Part shown: positions 53,578-62,069 of the stretch, in pieces
Layout: every line of letters begins with the position of its first letter
Position numbering within the stretch: the stretch's first letter is position 1
Origin: JBBIIC01 sp037446725
GTDB lineage: Bacteria; Actinomycetota; Coriobacteriia; Anaerosomatales; SLCP01
Direction: 5' to 3'
DNA: 64,000 bases
Assembly (NCBI GenBank): GCA_037446725.1
Contig: JBBIIC010000004.1
Span: forward strand, 168,036 to 232,035
Notes under the pieces: generated by a model
Database searches by the model: none
Told to the model about the DNA's origin: nothing
Seen by the model: the letters and a program-made list of their open reading frames with translations, nothing else
Translations under genes and position numbers: made by a program

Positions 53578-54456
53578 CTAATCGCCCTCCCCCGCGATGG
53601 GAGTGAAGTCGGCGTCGCGCACGATGGTCTGCTGGACCGCATCGGAGAGCACGAAGTCGATGTAGTCGCGCGCAAGTCCTTGCGACGGACCGACCGTGAA
53701 GAAGTGCAGGAGCCGCTGCAGCGGGTACTCGCCTGAGACAACCGTCTGGGCCGCCGGGACCACGCCGTCGATGGCCACCACCTTCACCTCATCGTTCACG
53801 AAGCCGAGCGAGATGTAGCCGACTGCGCCGCGGGCGTTCGACACCACCGAGCGGACCTGGCCCGTGCCCGGTAGTACCGCCGCCGTGCGATCGAAGGGAA
53901 CGTCGCCCATCACGATCTTGTGGAACGCTTCTCGCGTTCCGGATGCCTCGTCACGGTTGACCAGCCCGATCGCCTGGTCCACCCCACCGATCTCCGACCA
54001 GTTCTGTATCTCGCCCGCGAAAATGACGCGGACCTGTTCGGTCGTGAGCTCGTCGATCGGGTTGGAGGGATTGACGATGACCGCGATGGCATCGTAGGCG
54101 ATGGGCGTGTCATGCAGCCCGAGTGATTCCTCCTCGGGCTTGAGGTCGCGCGACGAGGTCCCGATGTCGGAGGTGCCGGCGGCCACGTTCTCGATACCTG
54201 CCGACGAACCGAGTCCGGACACGAGCACCTTCTCGTCGGGGTGCTCCTTATGGTGCATCTCGCCGGCGATCTCAGCGATCGGCAGGATCGTCGTCGAGCC
54301 GGTCACGACGAGTTCGGAGTCGGTGGCGCGTTCGCCGCCGCAGCCCACCGAGATAAACACGAGAAGGAACAACGAGAGAAGCGCCGTCGCGCGGGCGAGC
54401 GCGGACGTCCGGTCACGTAGGTTGGCGTTGTTCGGCTCGAGAAGCCGGTTCGTCAT
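53578..54456 (-). CDS. pstS: Phosphate ABC transporter substrate-binding lipoprotein
   Basis: About 292 residues. A signal peptide ending in the lipobox-like ISVGC (cysteine near 41) anchors it to the membrane. The phosphate-binding segments are VVTGSTTILPIAE, GLGSSAGIENVAAGTSDIGTSSR and NRDEASGTREAF, typical of PstS. ATG 54456 follows GAGGGC and overlaps the pgeF end by 44 bases, because no later start exists before the signal peptide. Its transport partners are missing or truncated downstream. Confidence 0.92.
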   Translation of the reverse strand: MTNRLLEPNNANLRDRTSALARATALLSLFLLVFISVGCGGERATDSELVVTGSTTILPIAEIAGEMHHKEHPDEKVLVSGLGSSAGIENVAAGTSDIGTSSRDLKPEEESLGLHDTPIAYDAIAVIVNPSNPIDELTTEQVRVIFAGEIQNWSEIGGVDQAIGLVNRDEASGTREAFHKIVMGDVPFDRTAAVLPGTGQVRSVVSNARGAVGYISLGFVNDEVKVVAIDGVVPAAQTVVSGEYPLQRLLHFFTVGPSQGLARDYIDFVLSDAVQQTIVRDADFTPIAGEGD

Positions 54457-55300
54457 ACTCGCCCTCTGCGATAACAGCGAGCGCACCATGTCTCCCGGTG
54501 ACCGGAGCGGCGCGATACGAGAAGAACCTGTCAGTGTGGTCGCGGGTGCACGATCCCACCTCGGCGATCCGGGTCGAGCGCACTCCCTCGCGGGTAAGGC
54601 CCTCCCAAACCGCGGCCGCAAGATCCAGCCGCCCGTCGACCGCGCCGATGGTGTCAAAAGTGTTGCAGAATTGCGAAAGAATCTCGTCACCGACGTCGTA
54701 ACAGCACGTGCCGATGTGTGGCCCGATGTAGGCGCGAAGCTCCGCGGTCTCGCAGCCGGCGAACGACGCGAGTTCAGCGGCCGCCCGGCCCGGCAGGTCC
54801 GCAAGCGCGCCCCGCCACCCCGCATGTACGATGCAGACGGCGGGGCGCGGAGTGACGGCCGCGAAAATGACCGGAACGCAGTCCGCGTAGAGCATGAGGA
54901 GCGGAAGCGCGGTCTCGGTCGTCATGAGCGCGTCCGTCGCGGCGATCGGCGACACGCCCTGCGTGAAAGCGCCCGCGCCCGCATCGATCTCGCCCACCAG
55001 AGCCACCCGCTCGCCGTGCACCTGCTCGGCCGTCACGAGGCGCGCGCGCAGGTGGCCGAGCGCCAGCGAGTCGAGGAGCAGCGTCCGGTTGGCGTCGACC
55101 GCGCGCGCATCGTCGCCGACGTGAGCCGCGAGATTGAGCGAGTCGTACGGCGGTTCGCTCGCTCCCGCGGTGCGTTCGGTGAAAGCGATCCGAATGCCCT
55201 CTCGCGCGAGCGAGTGGTCGGTCCAGACCACGACTCCGCCGGGCACCACCCAGCGTTCGAGGCGCGGCGATGCGGCGAGGATGTCATGTTCGGTCGCCAT
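54413..55300 (-). CDS. pgeF: PgeF/YfiH family purine nucleoside phosphorylase-like (laccase-domain) protein
   Basis: A 295-residue protein of the Cu-oxidase_4/LACC1 family: AEQVHGERVALV, LMLYADCVPVIFAA, CIVHAGWRGALADL and YIGPHIGTCCYDVGDEIL. The histidines and cysteine in these motifs bind zinc. Characterised members act as adenosine/purine nucleoside phosphorylases or as peptidoglycan-editing factor (PgeF). It usually lies between ftsZ and yggS; here a membrane gene on the other strand and the pst genes have been inserted on either side. Confidence 0.9.
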   Translation of the reverse strand: MATEHDILAASPRLERWVVPGGVVVWTDHSLAREGIRIAFTERTAGASEPPYDSLNLAAHVGDDARAVDANRTLLLDSLALGHLRARLVTAEQVHGERVALVGEIDAGAGAFTQGVSPIAATDALMTTETALPLLMLYADCVPVIFAAVTPRPAVCIVHAGWRGALADLPGRAAAELASFAGCETAELRAYIGPHIGTCCYDVGDEILSQFCNTFDTIGAVDGRLDLAAAVWEGLTREGVRSTRIAEVGSCTRDHTDRFFSYRAAPVTGRHGALAVIAEGEYDEPASRAEQRQPT

Positions 55301-55371
55301 TGGGGGAATGATAGCGGAGTGACCGTGAGACGGCGGTCACGCATGCGCGTTCTGACACGGGAGGGGTGCAG

Positions 55372-56346
55372 ATGGATACCGGCAGAGGCATCGGTGCGCC
55401 GTTCAAGGACCCGGCCTGGATCACCAAGTCGCTCCTCGGCGGCGTATGGGCGGTCGTACCGTTCACGGGCTTTGCACTGACCGGGTACTACCTCGACTAC
55501 ATCCGCAATACGGCTCACGGCCAAGAGACGCCGCTACCCGAGTGGAGCTTGTTCGGCCGCTACTGGGTCCGCGGACTGCTCGCCTCGATCGCGCTGTTCG
55601 TCTACATGCTCCCGGCGGTCGTCTTGATGTTCCTCGGCATCATCTCGCTCATCCCGGTCAGCATGTCGAGCTCGTACGGGTCGGACATGATGGACTTCTA
55701 CACGGGCGCCGAATCCCTGATGGCCGGATGGTTCTGTCTGGCTCTCGTGCTGGCGGTCATCTACATGATCCTCGTGTGGATCTTCGTTGCCGCTGCGCTG
55801 ACCCACTACGCGATGCACGAGGAGTTCGGCTCGGCCTTCGCCTTCGGTGAGATCAAGCGGCGCCTGTCGACGCCGGGTGCCTCGTACATGACGGCCCTGC
55901 TCATGAGCATCGTAATCAGCATCGTCGCATCGGCCGTCGCCAGCACGGTGACCGCGGTCCTGTTTGTGATCCCGGTGCTTGGCTGGATCGCGGGGTGGTT
56001 CGTGAGCGCTGCGATCGCATTCCTCGGTTCGCTCATGGCAGCGCATCTGTTCGGACAGTACGCCGCACGGGCGTACGGCCTGCCAGGACCCGCCGGCGCG
56101 CCCGCGAGCTTCGTGGCGCCGCCATCTGCCCCCGTACCGCCCCAGGTGCCCGCACCGCCGGCACCTGAACCACCTGCTCCTCCTGCCGCACCCGCGCCTA
56201 TTGGGGCGCCCGATCCTATTGTGGCGCCCGAGCCTGCCGCTCCCGAACCCATGGCTCCTCCCGCAGCACCCGAGCCGCCTGCACCCGAGCCGCCTGAGGC
56301 AGAGGAGGGGGCCGCTCCTCCGGACGACGAGAACCGCACCGACTGA
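55372..56346 (+). CDS. DUF4013 family membrane protein with proline-rich tail
   Basis: About 324 residues. Residues 20-230 have five or six membrane helices with the DUF4013 layout (FKDPAWITKSLLGGVWAVVPF, GYYLDYIRNTAHG, PLPEWS, FGRYWVRGLLASIALFVY). The last 90 residues are a low-complexity tail of Pro, Ala and Glu (PPAPEPPAPPAAPAP-like). ATG 55372 has GGGAGGGG six bases upstream; GTG 55366 is inside that site. It is the only plus-strand gene within the division cluster. Function unknown. Confidence 0.85.
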   Translation: MDTGRGIGAPFKDPAWITKSLLGGVWAVVPFTGFALTGYYLDYIRNTAHGQETPLPEWSLFGRYWVRGLLASIALFVYMLPAVVLMFLGIISLIPVSMSSSYGSDMMDFYTGAESLMAGWFCLALVLAVIYMILVWIFVAAALTHYAMHEEFGSAFAFGEIKRRLSTPGASYMTALLMSIVISIVASAVASTVTAVLFVIPVLGWIAGWFVSAAIAFLGSLMAAHLFGQYAARAYGLPGPAGAPASFVAPPSAPVPPQVPAPPAPEPPAPPAAPAPIGAPDPIVAPEPAAPEPMAPPAAPEPPAPEPPEAEEGAAPPDDENRTD

Positions 56347-56370
56347 ATCGGATCCCGAACCCGCAGGCCA

Positions 56371-56400
56371 GAAGGGCCCGCCGAAACCGGCGGGCCCTTC
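56371..56400. terminator. Strong GC hairpin after the DUF4013 gene
   Basis: GAAGGGCCCGCCG pairs with CGGCGGGCCCTTC around the loop AAAC (56384-56387), a perfect 13-base stem 25 bases after the plus-strand stop. A short pyrimidine-rich stretch (TCTCGTC) follows. It probably ends both converging transcripts. Confidence 0.7.
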
Positions 56401-56416
56401 TCGTCGGAACATGAGC

Positions 56417-56460
56417 GGATCCCGGAACCACGGGGCCTCACCGCCGTGGCTCCGGGATCC
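56417..56460. terminator. Long hairpin just after ftsZ
   Basis: GGATCCCGGA (56417-56426) pairs with TCCGGGATCC (56451-56460), and CCACGG with CCGTGG inside, with one mismatch. It begins 13 bases after the ftsZ stop on the reverse strand. No T-run is present on that side, but position and stability suggest transcript end formation. Confidence 0.6.
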
Positions 56461-56472
56461 AAGCTTCGCCTC

Positions 56473-57549
56473 TTAGAACGACCGCTTCTTCAGGAATGCG
56501 GGGATGTCGAGTTCCTCCTCGGCGAGCGGCTCGAAGGCGGGCATCTCCGGACCCTCGTCCTCGACGGCGGCGAACTCCATCGTCTCCTGCTTGCGCCGTC
56601 GACCTTCGAACCCGGTCGCGATGACGGTCACGCGGATCTGGTCCATGAGTGAATCATCGATGACCGCGCCGAAGATGATGTTCGCATCCGGGTGCGCGGC
56701 TGCCGCGACCACCTCCGCGGCTTCGTTGACCTCGAACAGACCCAGGTCGGACCCGCCCGATATCGAGAGCAGAACGCCCTGGGCGCCCTCGATGCTGGAC
56801 TCGAGCAGCGGGCTCGAGATAGCGGCCTTCGCAGCGTCGTGAGCACGGTTGTCCCCAGCGGCAAGACCGATGCCCATCAGCGCCGAGCCGGCGTCCGCCA
56901 TGATGGTCCGAACATCCGCAAAGTCCAGGTTGATCAGGCCGGGCACGGTGATGAGATCCGTGATTCCCTGGGTGCCCTGGCGAAGGATGTCGTCGGCGAT
57001 GCGGAAGGCGTCGAGTATCGACGTCTTCTTCTCCGCCACCTGGAGCAGGCGGTCGTTGGGGATGATGATCAGGGTGTCGACCTTCTCCCGCAGCCGGTTG
57101 ATGCCTTCCTCGGCCTGCAACGCGCGCTTGCGACCCTCGAACGCGAATGGACGCGTGACCACGCCGACGGTCAGCGCTCCAATCTCGTCCTTGGCTATCT
57201 CTGCGATGATCGGCGCAGCTCCTGTCCCCGTCCCGCCGCCCTCGCCCGCGGTGATGAAAACCATGTCCGCGCCCTGCAGCGCCTCCTTGATCTCCCCTCG
57301 GTTCTCCTCGGCCGCCTGAAGTCCCACATCGGGGTCCGCGCCCGCGCCGAGACCCTTGGTGAGGTTCACGCCGATGTGAACCTTGTAGTCCGAGTCCGAC
57401 ATGAGCAACGCCTGTGCGTCCGTGTTCACGGCGATGAACTCGACGCCCTTCACGCCGGCCTCGACCATACGATTGACAGCATTCGTGCCGCCACCACCGA
57501 TACCCAGCACTTTGATTACAGCGAGGTAGTTCGCGCCCGTATCGAGCAT
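56473..57549 (-). CDS. ftsZ: FtsZ cell-division GTPase
   Basis: A 358-residue tubulin homologue. The N-terminal KVLGIGGGGTNAVNRM, the tubulin signature GEGGGTGTGAAPIIAEIAK and the T7-loop NLDFADVRTIM are clear; the C-terminal peptide LDIPAFLKKRSF is the binding site for SepF and other partners. It builds the division ring. A single ATG at 57549 is used. The 207-base gap upstream holds AT-rich sequence and a 15-base palindrome, so it has its own promoter. Confidence 0.97.
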   Translation of the reverse strand: MLDTGANYLAVIKVLGIGGGGTNAVNRMVEAGVKGVEFIAVNTDAQALLMSDSDYKVHIGVNLTKGLGAGADPDVGLQAAEENRGEIKEALQGADMVFITAGEGGGTGTGAAPIIAEIAKDEIGALTVGVVTRPFAFEGRKRALQAEEGINRLREKVDTLIIIPNDRLLQVAEKKTSILDAFRIADDILRQGTQGITDLITVPGLINLDFADVRTIMADAGSALMGIGLAAGDNRAHDAAKAAISSPLLESSIEGAQGVLLSISGGSDLGLFEVNEAAEVVAAAAHPDANIIFGAVIDDSLMDQIRVTVIATGFEGRRRKQETMEFAAVEDEGPEMPAFEPLAEEELDIPAFLKKRSF

Positions 57550-57597
57550 GGTTTCCCTCCCGCTCCTGCACGTACCGGGGTTCTGGCCCGGCTTTCC

Positions 57598-57612
57598 TAA
57601 ACCTCAGGTTTA
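57598..57612. promoter_or_regulatory. Perfect 15-base palindrome in the ftsZ promoter region
   Basis: TAAACCTCAGGTTTA is a perfect inverted repeat with one central base, 49 bases before the ftsZ ATG. A second half-site, TAAACCT, occurs about 40 bases further upstream (near 57649) followed by TAG. The surrounding 80 bases are AT-rich compared with the neighbourhood. I could not fix an unambiguous -35/-10 pair. Confidence 0.5.
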
Positions 57613-57756
57613 CACTTATTCTCAAGATGGAACAGTAAATCTTCGCATAAACCTTAGCCAGGACGCAACCCCCGTGGAGCAGATTATTTCGAAGGCGCTC
57701 CGCGGCGTGCCCACACGCGAGAGAGTGCTACAGGTCGTATGCGACACGGCCGATCG

Positions 57757-58719
57757 CTACTCGGCGGAGTCGAGTCCTCGCCATGTCGGCCTGTCTACCG
57801 TGCGCACGTTGATGTGGACGACGGAGTCCGCCTGCTCATCGAGGATCCTCAGGGCCACGGCACTCTTCTTACCGATGTCCTCCGCCGAACCGACGAGTAT
57901 CTCGACGTCGCCAGAGGTGATGAGTGTCGTCAGGTCGACTGAGGGCGCCGACACCGCTCGAATCTGGGCACGCAACTGCTCGTCGAGGCCGGCGATCACT
58001 TCGAGCGCGTTCTTGAGCACTTCAGACTCCGACGCCTCACCGGGCACCGGCTCGAAGTCCGGCAGGTCGCGGATGACCGTCGCTGTCTCAGTAGCGTCGG
58101 GCGTGCGCTTACCGAGAACCGTTGCGCCCGCGTCCACGAGCCAGAAGACCGCCGCACCCGTATCGATCAGAGCGACCGGCTGGCGCTCTTCGAGGTGGAT
58201 CACGAGCGCGTCCGGAAAGCGTCTCGCGACGTGCGCGGACGCAATCCACGGGTGAGCGGCGAGCCGGACTTCCATGTCGCCCCGCGGGAATCGAAGCAGA
58301 GTCGATCCGGGCGGGAGTGCGGCGGTCTCGATGACCTCCTCCGCGGGCAGTTCTGCGGCACCCTCTACGACGATCTGATCGATGGTGAACAGCGCGGAGT
58401 TGTAGAGCGCCACCAGCCCGGCGACGACCCCAGCCACCGCGAGCGCCACGAGCGCGATGCGAAACCGTCTGATTCGTCTCTGCGCGCGCAGGCGCTGTTC
58501 GCGGGCGAGTCGCTTCGCGTCCCGGGACTTCGGCTTCGCCTTCTTCGAACCGCCATGCCGCAGGTGTTTCATGCCGTCGGCTTCATGCCCCGAGTTCGCA
58601 CGCTTGGCCTGCGGGCGGGCGTCACGTCCGTCGCGCGATCGCTCCGGAGTGATGACCACTCGCTTACGTTCAGGATTGCTGCCCGAGGAGCCTGATCTCC
58701 GTTTCGAGCCGGATGCCAT
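57757..58719 (-). CDS. ftsQ: FtsQ/DivIB cell-division protein
   Basis: A 320-residue protein. A long basic, disordered cytoplasmic tail (1-85) leads to one membrane helix (about 88-107, FRIALVALAVAGVVAGLVALY). Outside, the POTRA domain (ALFTIDQIVVEGAAELPAEEV to about 180) and FtsQ domain follow (HPWIASAHVARRFPDALVIHLEERQPVAL in part). It links FtsZ-ring components to septal wall synthesis. ATG 58719, after GGAG, overlaps murB by 50 bases; a GTG at 58659 is possible. Confidence 0.93.
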   Translation of the reverse strand: MASGSKRRSGSSGSNPERKRVVITPERSRDGRDARPQAKRANSGHEADGMKHLRHGGSKKAKPKSRDAKRLAREQRLRAQRRIRRFRIALVALAVAGVVAGLVALYNSALFTIDQIVVEGAAELPAEEVIETAALPPGSTLLRFPRGDMEVRLAAHPWIASAHVARRFPDALVIHLEERQPVALIDTGAAVFWLVDAGATVLGKRTPDATETATVIRDLPDFEPVPGEASESEVLKNALEVIAGLDEQLRAQIRAVSAPSVDLTTLITSGDVEILVGSAEDIGKKSAVALRILDEQADSVVHINVRTVDRPTWRGLDSAE

Positions 58720-59581
58720 GGCGCTCCATCACCGCCTCCCGCACCAACTCGACAAGACCGAGCACGTCACGAGCGCTCGCTCCGCCTGCGTTGACGATGA
58801 AGTTGGCGTGCACTTCGGAGACCTGCGCACCACCGACCCGTGCGCCCTTGAGACCGCACGCCTCGATGAGCCTTCCGGCAGAGTCGCCTTCGGGGTTGAT
58901 GAAGACGCTGCCCGCGCTCGGCATGCCGATCGGTTGGGAGGACTTGCGCGAAAGGAATCTCGCATCCATGGTGCGCCGGATCCGATCAAGCTCACCGACC
59001 TGAAGCGCAAGGGAACACTCGACGATGACACCCCGGTCCGGGAGCCCGCTCGTGCGGTAGCCCCACGCGATCTCCGGACCGCGAACCACGCTCAGACCCT
59101 CGCCGGGCACGAGGAGCGTCACCGACTCCACGAGACCGTCCATCCATTCGTCGCGTGAGCCTGCGTTCATCGCGAGTGCGCCGCCGACGGTGCCGGGAAT
59201 CCCTACGGCGAACTCCAGGCCGGAGAGTCCGCGCGAGTAAGCGTCCTGCACCAGCGCAGCGAGTGTCACGCCGGCGCCCGAATGCACACGAGCCTCCTCA
59301 GTGCGGTGCCGCTTGAACTCCTTGCCGAGCACGATCACCGCACCGTCGTAACCGTCGTCCGACACGAGCACGTTGCTGCCTTTGCCGAGCACCGTCCACG
59401 CGATCTCCTCTTTCGCCAGCACATCAAGGCAGCGGGAGAGGTCGGCCACGCTGTCGCAGACCACGAACAGGGCTGCAGGGCCTCCGACACGGTACGTCGT
59501 ATGTCGGGCCATCGGTTCGTTCCTGCGGACCGGCCCCCTCAGGGTGCCGGAGAGCCTCTCGTGTATGCGCGCTATCGACAC
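58670..59581 (-). CDS. murB: UDP-N-acetylenolpyruvoylglucosamine reductase
   Basis: A 303-residue FAD enzyme: TTYRVGGPAALFVVCDS, GKGSNVLVSDDGYDGAVI, GLEFAVGIPGTVGGALAMNAG and the catalytic-serine region GSVFINPEGDSAGRLIE. It makes UDP-MurNAc. GTG 59581 follows GAGGAGGC and lies within the murC end. Type I arrangement appears likely. It overlaps both neighbours in the order murC-murB-ftsQ. Confidence 0.95.
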   Translation of the reverse strand: MSIARIHERLSGTLRGPVRRNEPMARHTTYRVGGPAALFVVCDSVADLSRCLDVLAKEEIAWTVLGKGSNVLVSDDGYDGAVIVLGKEFKRHRTEEARVHSGAGVTLAALVQDAYSRGLSGLEFAVGIPGTVGGALAMNAGSRDEWMDGLVESVTLLVPGEGLSVVRGPEIAWGYRTSGLPDRGVIVECSLALQVGELDRIRRTMDARFLSRKSSQPIGMPSAGSVFINPEGDSAGRLIEACGLKGARVGGAQVSEVHANFIVNAGGASARDVLGLVELVREAVMERHGIRLETEIRLLGQQS

Positions 59582-60957
59582 GATGCCTCCTCGCGGAGCG
59601 CACGGACGATCTGCGGACCGAGTGCGGTCACATCCCCGGCACCCATCGTGAGCACAAGATCACCCGGGCGCGCGGAGCGGGCGATGAAGCGCGGGATGTC
59701 CGCCTGGTGCGGCAGATAGGCCACGCGCGTGCGCGCATCGCAGCGTAGGATCTCCTTGACGAGGGTCTTTCCGGTCACACCCGGGATCGGGGTCTCACCC
59801 GCGCTGTAAACCTCAGTGAACACCACTCGGTCGGCCTGGCCGAAGGACGCGCCGAACTCCTGGGCCAGGGCCTGGGTTCGCGAGTAGCGGTGAGGCTGGA
59901 ACACGACCCATACCCTGCCGTCAGTCGCGGAACGCGCCGCAGCAAGGGTGGCCCGCACTTCGGTGGGATGGTGCGCGTAGTCGTCGACGACTCTGACACC
60001 GCGCTCCTCCCCCACCGGATCGAAACGGCGCTTGACGCCAGCGAATCCGCCAAGCGCACTCGCCGCAGCGGCGACATCAAGCCCGAGCACCGAGGCGACC
60101 GCGAGCGCGGCAGTCGCGTTGAGCACGTTGTGGATCCCGGGGGTAGCGATCGATGCGCTGACCGCGGCTGCACCTCGTACCCTGATCTCGAAGCGGTGAC
60201 CGGAATCCACCTGGACCGGAGCGTCACACCGGATGTCAGCGTCGGCCGTGAAGCCGTACGTCACGAAGCGCGCACCACTCCGGCGAGCGACCGCGAGCGC
60301 GCGCTCGTCATCGGCGCACACGACAACCGCACCTGACGGGTCGGTCCGCCTCGCGAACCGTTCGAACGTCTCCTCGACCGCCGCGAGCGTCCCGTAATGA
60401 TCGAGGTGGTCGGCCTCGACGTTAGTGATGACGGCAACGTACGGATCGAGATAGAGGAACGATCCGTCCGATTCGTCGGCCTCGACCACGTAGTGCACCC
60501 CTGTCCCGCATGCGGCATTCGTACCGTACTCGCAGACCTCGCCCCCGATGAGGAAGGTCGGGTCGAGCCCCATCCCCGCGAGCATCGTCGCAACCATGGA
60601 GCTGGTGGTGGTCTTCCCGTGGGTTCCGGCTATCGCGATGGTCCGACGGTCCTCGGCGAGCCGGGCAAGCATCTTCGCGCGCGGCCACAGCGGGATCCCG
60701 CGCCTGCGGGCCTCTGCGAGCTCGGGGTTGGTGTCGGGGATCGCCGATGAGACGACGACCACCTCGGGATCGCCGAGGTTCGCAGCGTCGTGACCGACCA
60801 TCACGGGTATGCCGTTGTCCCTAAGCGCGCTCGAGTACCGCGAGTCCTTGAGGTCAGATCCGGTCACCGGTACCCCGCGGTCGTGCAGGACCTTGGCGAT
60901 CCCGCTCATGCCCGCTCCTCCGATGCCGATGAAGTGCGCGTATGCCGACTTGCTCAC
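59572..60957 (-). CDS. murC: UDP-N-acetylmuramate-L-alanine ligase
   Basis: About 461 residues: the N-terminal FIGIGGAGMSGIAKVLHDRG, the ATP-binding GTHGKTTTSSMVATMLAG, VEADESDGSFLYLDP, and the C-terminal DDYAHHPTEVRATLAAAR. It adds the first amino acid to UDP-MurNAc. GTG 60957 overlaps the murG stop as GTGA with GGAG upstream; the ATG at 60990 would add 11 residues lying inside murG and is rejected. Confidence 0.96.
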   Translation of the reverse strand: MSKSAYAHFIGIGGAGMSGIAKVLHDRGVPVTGSDLKDSRYSSALRDNGIPVMVGHDAANLGDPEVVVVSSAIPDTNPELAEARRRGIPLWPRAKMLARLAEDRRTIAIAGTHGKTTTSSMVATMLAGMGLDPTFLIGGEVCEYGTNAACGTGVHYVVEADESDGSFLYLDPYVAVITNVEADHLDHYGTLAAVEETFERFARRTDPSGAVVVCADDERALAVARRSGARFVTYGFTADADIRCDAPVQVDSGHRFEIRVRGAAAVSASIATPGIHNVLNATAALAVASVLGLDVAAAASALGGFAGVKRRFDPVGEERGVRVVDDYAHHPTEVRATLAAARSATDGRVWVVFQPHRYSRTQALAQEFGASFGQADRVVFTEVYSAGETPIPGVTGKTLVKEILRCDARTRVAYLPHQADIPRFIARSARPGDLVLTMGAGDVTALGPQIVRALREEASCR

Positions 60958-62069
60958 GCTCGCTCCGTCATCCGTGTCTTCGCGGCACATTCCAGTATGA
61001 GCTTCTCGAGCCGCTCTGCGGCATCGGGCACGCCGAGATTGCGCGACGCTGCTGCCATCACGGTCCGGCGCGCATCATCGGTGACCAGGTCTTCGAGCGT
61101 CTCGGCGAACCCCTCTGCGTCCAGGTCGGCGTCGGCGACGAGCACCGCGCCGCCGGCTCGCTCGACGTCACGCGCATTGAGGGTCTGGTGGTCCTCGGTC
61201 GCGTAGGGGAACGGAACGAGCACCGCCGCCCTGCCGAGAGCGGTGATCTCTGCGATGGACGTGGCCCCCGCGCGCGCCACGATCACGTCAGAGGCTGCGA
61301 TGGCCGATCCCATGTCCTCGATGTAGTCGTACACGTGGTAGCGGTCGGCCGCCTCTAGGTCCTCGAGCGCAGCCTTTACGGCGGTCACCTCATCACGACC
61401 GGCGACGTGCACCACGTGCACGGCATCGTGCGAGAGCAAGCGGTCACGCACGCGAACGACGGCCGCGTTGATGTGCCGAGCACCGCGGCTGCCGCCGAAG
61501 ACGAGCAGGACGACGGCATCGTCCGGCAGGCCGAGCACCGCGCGTCCCCTCGCCCGGTCAGCTGCCAGCACCGACTCCCGCACCGGATTGCCGGTGACCT
61601 CGCAACGCGTGCCCGGCTTCATGCGATCCACCGAACCGCGGTACGTGACCCCCACAGCGCACGCTCGACGGGAGAGCGCCTTGTTCGCCATCCCGGGAAC
61701 GGAGTTCTGCTCGTGCAAGACGAGAGGGATGCGGCGGAGAATCGCTGCTGCGCCGACAGGCAGGGAGACGTAGCCCCCGAATCCCACCACGACGTCGGGG
61801 CGCTCCCTGCCGAGCAGCGACCACGCTTTCAGCGCGGACCCGACAAGGCGTGCGACCGCGAGCGGAAGCGTCAGCGGTCGGGACCGGTCGAATCCCCGCG
61901 CCCGCACGGCATGGAAGACCAGGCCCGCCTCTTTCGCGAGACGGGCCTCGGGTCCGTTGGGTGTGCCGACGAAGCCTACCTCATGCCCGTCGCCGCACAA
62001 CCGATCGGCCACCGTCAATGCCGGATAGATGTGACCGGCGGTTCCCCCGCCACTCAGCAGGACGCGCAC
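60954..62069 (-). CDS. murG: UDP-GlcNAc:lipid I N-acetylglucosaminyltransferase
   Basis: About 371 residues of GT-B fold: SGGGTAGHIYPALTVADRL, FVGTPNGPEARLAKEAG, HEQNSVPGMANKALSR, VFGGSRGARHINAAV and ARAGATSIAEITALGRAAVLVPFPYA (in part). It completes lipid II on the inner face of the membrane. GTG 62069 has AAGGAG seven bases upstream. It overlaps ftsW by about 90 bases. Confidence 0.95.
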   Translation of the reverse strand: MRVLLSGGGTAGHIYPALTVADRLCGDGHEVGFVGTPNGPEARLAKEAGLVFHAVRARGFDRSRPLTLPLAVARLVGSALKAWSLLGRERPDVVVGFGGYVSLPVGAAAILRRIPLVLHEQNSVPGMANKALSRRACAVGVTYRGSVDRMKPGTRCEVTGNPVRESVLAADRARGRAVLGLPDDAVVLLVFGGSRGARHINAAVVRVRDRLLSHDAVHVVHVAGRDEVTAVKAALEDLEAADRYHVYDYIEDMGSAIAASDVIVARAGATSIAEITALGRAAVLVPFPYATEDHQTLNARDVERAGGAVLVADADLDAEGFAETLEDLVTDDARRTVMAAASRNLGVPDAAERLEKLILECAAKTRMTERA

